A stretch of DNA of 23,511 nucleotides from Parafilimonas sp. (GTDB taxonomy: Bacteria > Bacteroidota > Bacteroidia > Chitinophagales > Chitinophagaceae), in NCBI GenBank assembly GCA_025927795.1, contig JAICKT010000017.1, positions 1 to 23,511 on the forward strand, in the 5' to 3' direction. This document shows, piece after piece, positions 21,681-23,511 of the stretch. How positions within the stretch are numbered: the stretch's first letter is position 1; each line of letters starts with the position of its first letter. The translations under genes and the position numbers were made by a program. The notes beneath the pieces were generated by a model. The model had not been told where the DNA came from, did not search any database, and saw only the letters and a program-made list of their open reading frames with translations.

Positions 21681-22124
21681 ATGGCGAAAGAAATGAATAA
21701 CAGGCAGGCGTATTTCCATTATCACATAGAAGATAAATATGTGGGTGGAATTGTATTGCTTGGTACAGAAGTAAAATCAATACGCGAAGGAAAAGTAAGT
21801 TTTAATGATGCATATTGCTTGTTTGATAAAAATGAACTTTGGCTGCGCGGTTTATATATTGCTGAATATAAATTAGGCACTTCTAATAATCATATTGCTG
21901 TGCATGATAGAAAAATTTTGCTTACACAACAAGAATTAAAACGCATTCAATCTAAAATGAAAGAAAAAGGTTTTACACTTATTCCTTTACGTGTTTTTTT
22001 TAATGAAAAGAATTTTGTGAAAGTAGAAATAGGTTTGGCAAGAGGAAAAAAAGTTCACGATAAAAGAGAATCAATTAAAGAAAAAGATATGAAGCGGGAA
22101 TTAGGAAGAGCGATAAAATATTAG
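21681..22124 (+). CDS. smpB: SsrA-binding protein SmpB
   Basis: SmpB carries tmRNA to stalled ribosomes for trans-translation. At 147 aa it has the normal length. Family hallmarks are visible: YHIEDKYVGGIVLLGTEVKSIREG near the start, LWLRGLYIAEY, HDRKILL and the basic C-terminal tail KKVHDKRESIKEKDMKRELGRAIKY, which enters the mRNA channel. An AGGAG sequence lies about 10 bp upstream of the ATG, one of few Shine-Dalgarno-like sites in the window. It converges with the E1 gene with 4 bp between the stops. The ssrA RNA gene is not in the window. Confidence 0.97.
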   Translation: MAKEMNNRQAYFHYHIEDKYVGGIVLLGTEVKSIREGKVSFNDAYCLFDKNELWLRGLYIAEYKLGTSNNHIAVHDRKILLTQQELKRIQSKMKEKGFTLIPLRVFFNEKNFVKVEIGLARGKKVHDKRESIKEKDMKRELGRAIKY

Positions 22125-22134
22125 TGGCCTAATA
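22119..22134. terminator. Small hairpin holding both convergent stop codons
   Basis: TATTAG (22119-22124) and CTAATA (22129-22134) form a 6-bp stem around TGGC. The smpB stop and the E1 stop (minus strand) both lie inside it. Without a T-tract it would be only a weak transcription end. Confidence 0.3.
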
Positions 22135-23511
22135 CTTCAATAGCTTCTCTAATCTTTGAATAACTTTTTCTGCAGTTGGCAACATTGCTTTTTCTAAATC
22201 GATATTAATTGGAACGGCGGGTAAATCTAAAGCGCCAAAAACTTCCACCGGTGCATCAAGATGTTTAAAACAATTATAATTTATGCGATGCGCCAATGCT
22301 TCTGCAAATGAATTGGTTTGTTGCTCTTCACTCAACACTAAACATTTTCCGTGTTTCTTTACGCTTGAAAAAATTAATTGTTCATCCAAAGGATATAATG
22401 TGCGCAAATCAACGATTTCAATTTTATTTTCAAATTCTTCAGCGGCAGCTTTTGCCCAGTAAACGCCCATGCCATATGTTATTATGCAAACAGATTCCCC
22501 GTTACGAATATTTTCTTTGCTTGCCTGTAAAATAATATTTGCTTTACCAAGTGGAAGAATATAATCTTTATCCGGCTCAATTGTTTTTGCTTCTTCAGTA
22601 TCGGCAACTTTACTCCAGTATAAACCTTTATGTTCAAGCATGATTACAGGATTGGGATCGTAGTATGCTGCTTTCATCAACCCTTTAATATCTGCTGCAT
22701 TTGAAGGATAACAGATTTTAATTCCTTTTATAGAAAGTAAAGTTGATTCAATGCATGCACTGTGATATGGACCACCGCCGCCATATGCACCAACAGGCAC
22801 ACGCAAAATCATACTCACAGGAAATTTTCCGTTGGTTAAATAATTTGATTTTGCAATCTCGCTTATCAGTTGATTTAAGCCCGGATAAATGTAATCACCA
22901 AACTGTACTTCAACAATCGGCTTTAAACCTAATGCACTTAAGCCCGCAGTGGAACCAATAATATATGCTTCCTGAATAGCTGTATTAAACACACGATTGT
23001 CACCAAATTTTTCAGCAAGCTTTGCAGTTTCGCGAAACACGCCACCTAATCTTCTTCCAACATCCTGCCCATATAATATACATTCTTCATGCTGCTGCAT
23101 TAATTCATCAATTGCATGCAATGCCGCATCAACCATAATTATTTTTTCAGCAGATTCCGGTTGCCGGTTGCCGCTTTCCTGTTGAACCGGTGTTTCTGCA
23201 AACACGTGTGTTGCAACTAAATTTGTTGGCGGTTCTGCTGCATTCTTTGCTTTTTCAAATGAAAGTCGCACTTCTGTTTGCGCATCTGTTTCCATTTGTT
23301 GCATCTGTGCTTCTGTAAATCCGCTTTGCCCAAGATACTGGCGCAGTTTTATAAAAGGATCGTTGGCTAAATGTTTATTAAGATCTTCCTGCGTTCTGTA
23401 AAATTCTTTTCGTACGCCGCTTGTATGATGCCCGAGTAAAGGAACAGTTGCATGCACCAAAACGGGTTTTCTTTCCCTGCGCACATGATTAATAGCATAT
23501 TGCATTGTTCC
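22129..23511 (-). CDS. 2-oxoacid dehydrogenase E1, fused alpha/beta (5' end outside window)
   Basis: This is the C-terminal part (about 460 codons) of a thiamine-diphosphate-dependent E1 component, which decarboxylates a 2-oxoacid (branched-chain, pyruvate or 2-oxoglutarate type) in a multienzyme complex. The first ~90 residues are the end of an E1-alpha domain (VLVHATVPLLGHHTSG, FIKLRQYL). Next is a linker (about 95-122), then a complete E1-beta domain with LYGQDVGRRLGGVF, FNTAIQEAYIIGSTAGLSALG, QFGDYI and the C-terminal VDLRTLYPLDEQ. The frame stays open to the edge, where GGA ACA precede the first visible ATG, so the gene continues. The linker contains a CGGCAAC heptamer repeat (23157-23175). 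Substrate specificity is not readable. Confidence 0.93.
   Translation of the reverse strand, partial: GTMQYAINHVRRERKPVLVHATVPLLGHHTSGVRKEFYRTQEDLNKHLANDPFIKLRQYLGQSGFTEAQMQQMETDAQTEVRLSFEKAKNAAEPPTNLVATHVFAETPVQQESGNRQPESAEKIIMVDAALHAIDELMQQHEECILYGQDVGRRLGGVFRETAKLAEKFGDNRVFNTAIQEAYIIGSTAGLSALGLKPIVEVQFGDYIYPGLNQLISEIAKSNYLTNGKFPVSMILRVPVGAYGGGGPYHSACIESTLLSIKGIKICYPSNAADIKGLMKAAYYDPNPVIMLEHKGLYWSKVADTEEAKTIEPDKDYILPLGKANIILQASKENIRNGESVCIITYGMGVYWAKAAAEEFENKIEIVDLRTLYPLDEQLIFSSVKKHGKCLVLSEEQQTNSFAEALAHRINYNCFKHLDAPVEVFGALDLPAVPINIDLEKAMLPTAEKVIQRLEKLLKY
23157..23175 (-). repeat. Heptamer repeat in the E1 fusion linker
   Basis: On the coding strand the sequence reads CGGCAAC-CGGCAAC-CGGAA, translated within QESGNRQPESA. 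It lies in the flexible joint between the alpha and beta domains, where an insertion is tolerated. Confidence 0.55.

Overview
This window looks like chromosomal DNA of a Bacteroidota species, most likely of the family Chitinophagaceae. The reasons are the AT-rich sequence, a Bacteroidota-style XRE/S24 regulator, a fused E1-alpha/beta 2-oxoacid dehydrogenase, DUF1080, DUF1349 and DUF6263-like exported proteins, weak Shine-Dalgarno sequences, and several TAnnTTTG-like (-7) promoter boxes. The genus assignment is an inference. I found no tRNA, rRNA, CRISPR array, transposase or phage module.

Layout. 1-2146 (minus): an exported DUF1080 protein, a stand-alone B12-binding mutase subunit and an enoyl-CoA hydratase cut by the left edge, probably co-transcribed. 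2233-3670 (minus): an XRE/S24 regulator and a tail-less SSB, separated by a structured intergenic stretch. 3853-5492: a Zn-ribbon protein, a nuclease-fold-like orphan and a 1-Cys peroxiredoxin. 5593-5902: a decayed Crp/Fnr regulator followed by a REP-like inverted repeat. 5953-8692: a CLC chloride transporter with CBS domains and small membrane or hypothetical genes. 8744-10464: a divergent pair of exported carbohydrate-type proteins, GH16 and DUF1349. 10580-13910: an unknown gene, DNA primase and a methionine-rich lipoprotein. 14150-17829: cysC-sat (PAPS synthesis) facing two sulfotransferase genes. 17901-19483: an ABC-2 type ATPase coupled to a cytosolic BtuF-like protein. 19544-22124: class I FBP aldolase, accD and smpB. 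22129-23511 (minus): the E1-alpha/beta fusion, cut by the right edge.

Most of the window is ordinary housekeeping. The most coherent accessory unit is the sulfation locus: cysC and sat make PAPS, and the two Lys-rich, AT-rich neighbours are sulfotransferases that would use it. The less expected features are sequence fossils and repeats. They include a frameshifted Crp/Fnr C-terminus, two copies of a REP-like element at convergent gene ends in opposite internal arrangement, heptamer tandem repeats and a palindrome accepted in frame inside coding genes, and a nested inverted-repeat structure upstream of the XRE/S24 gene.
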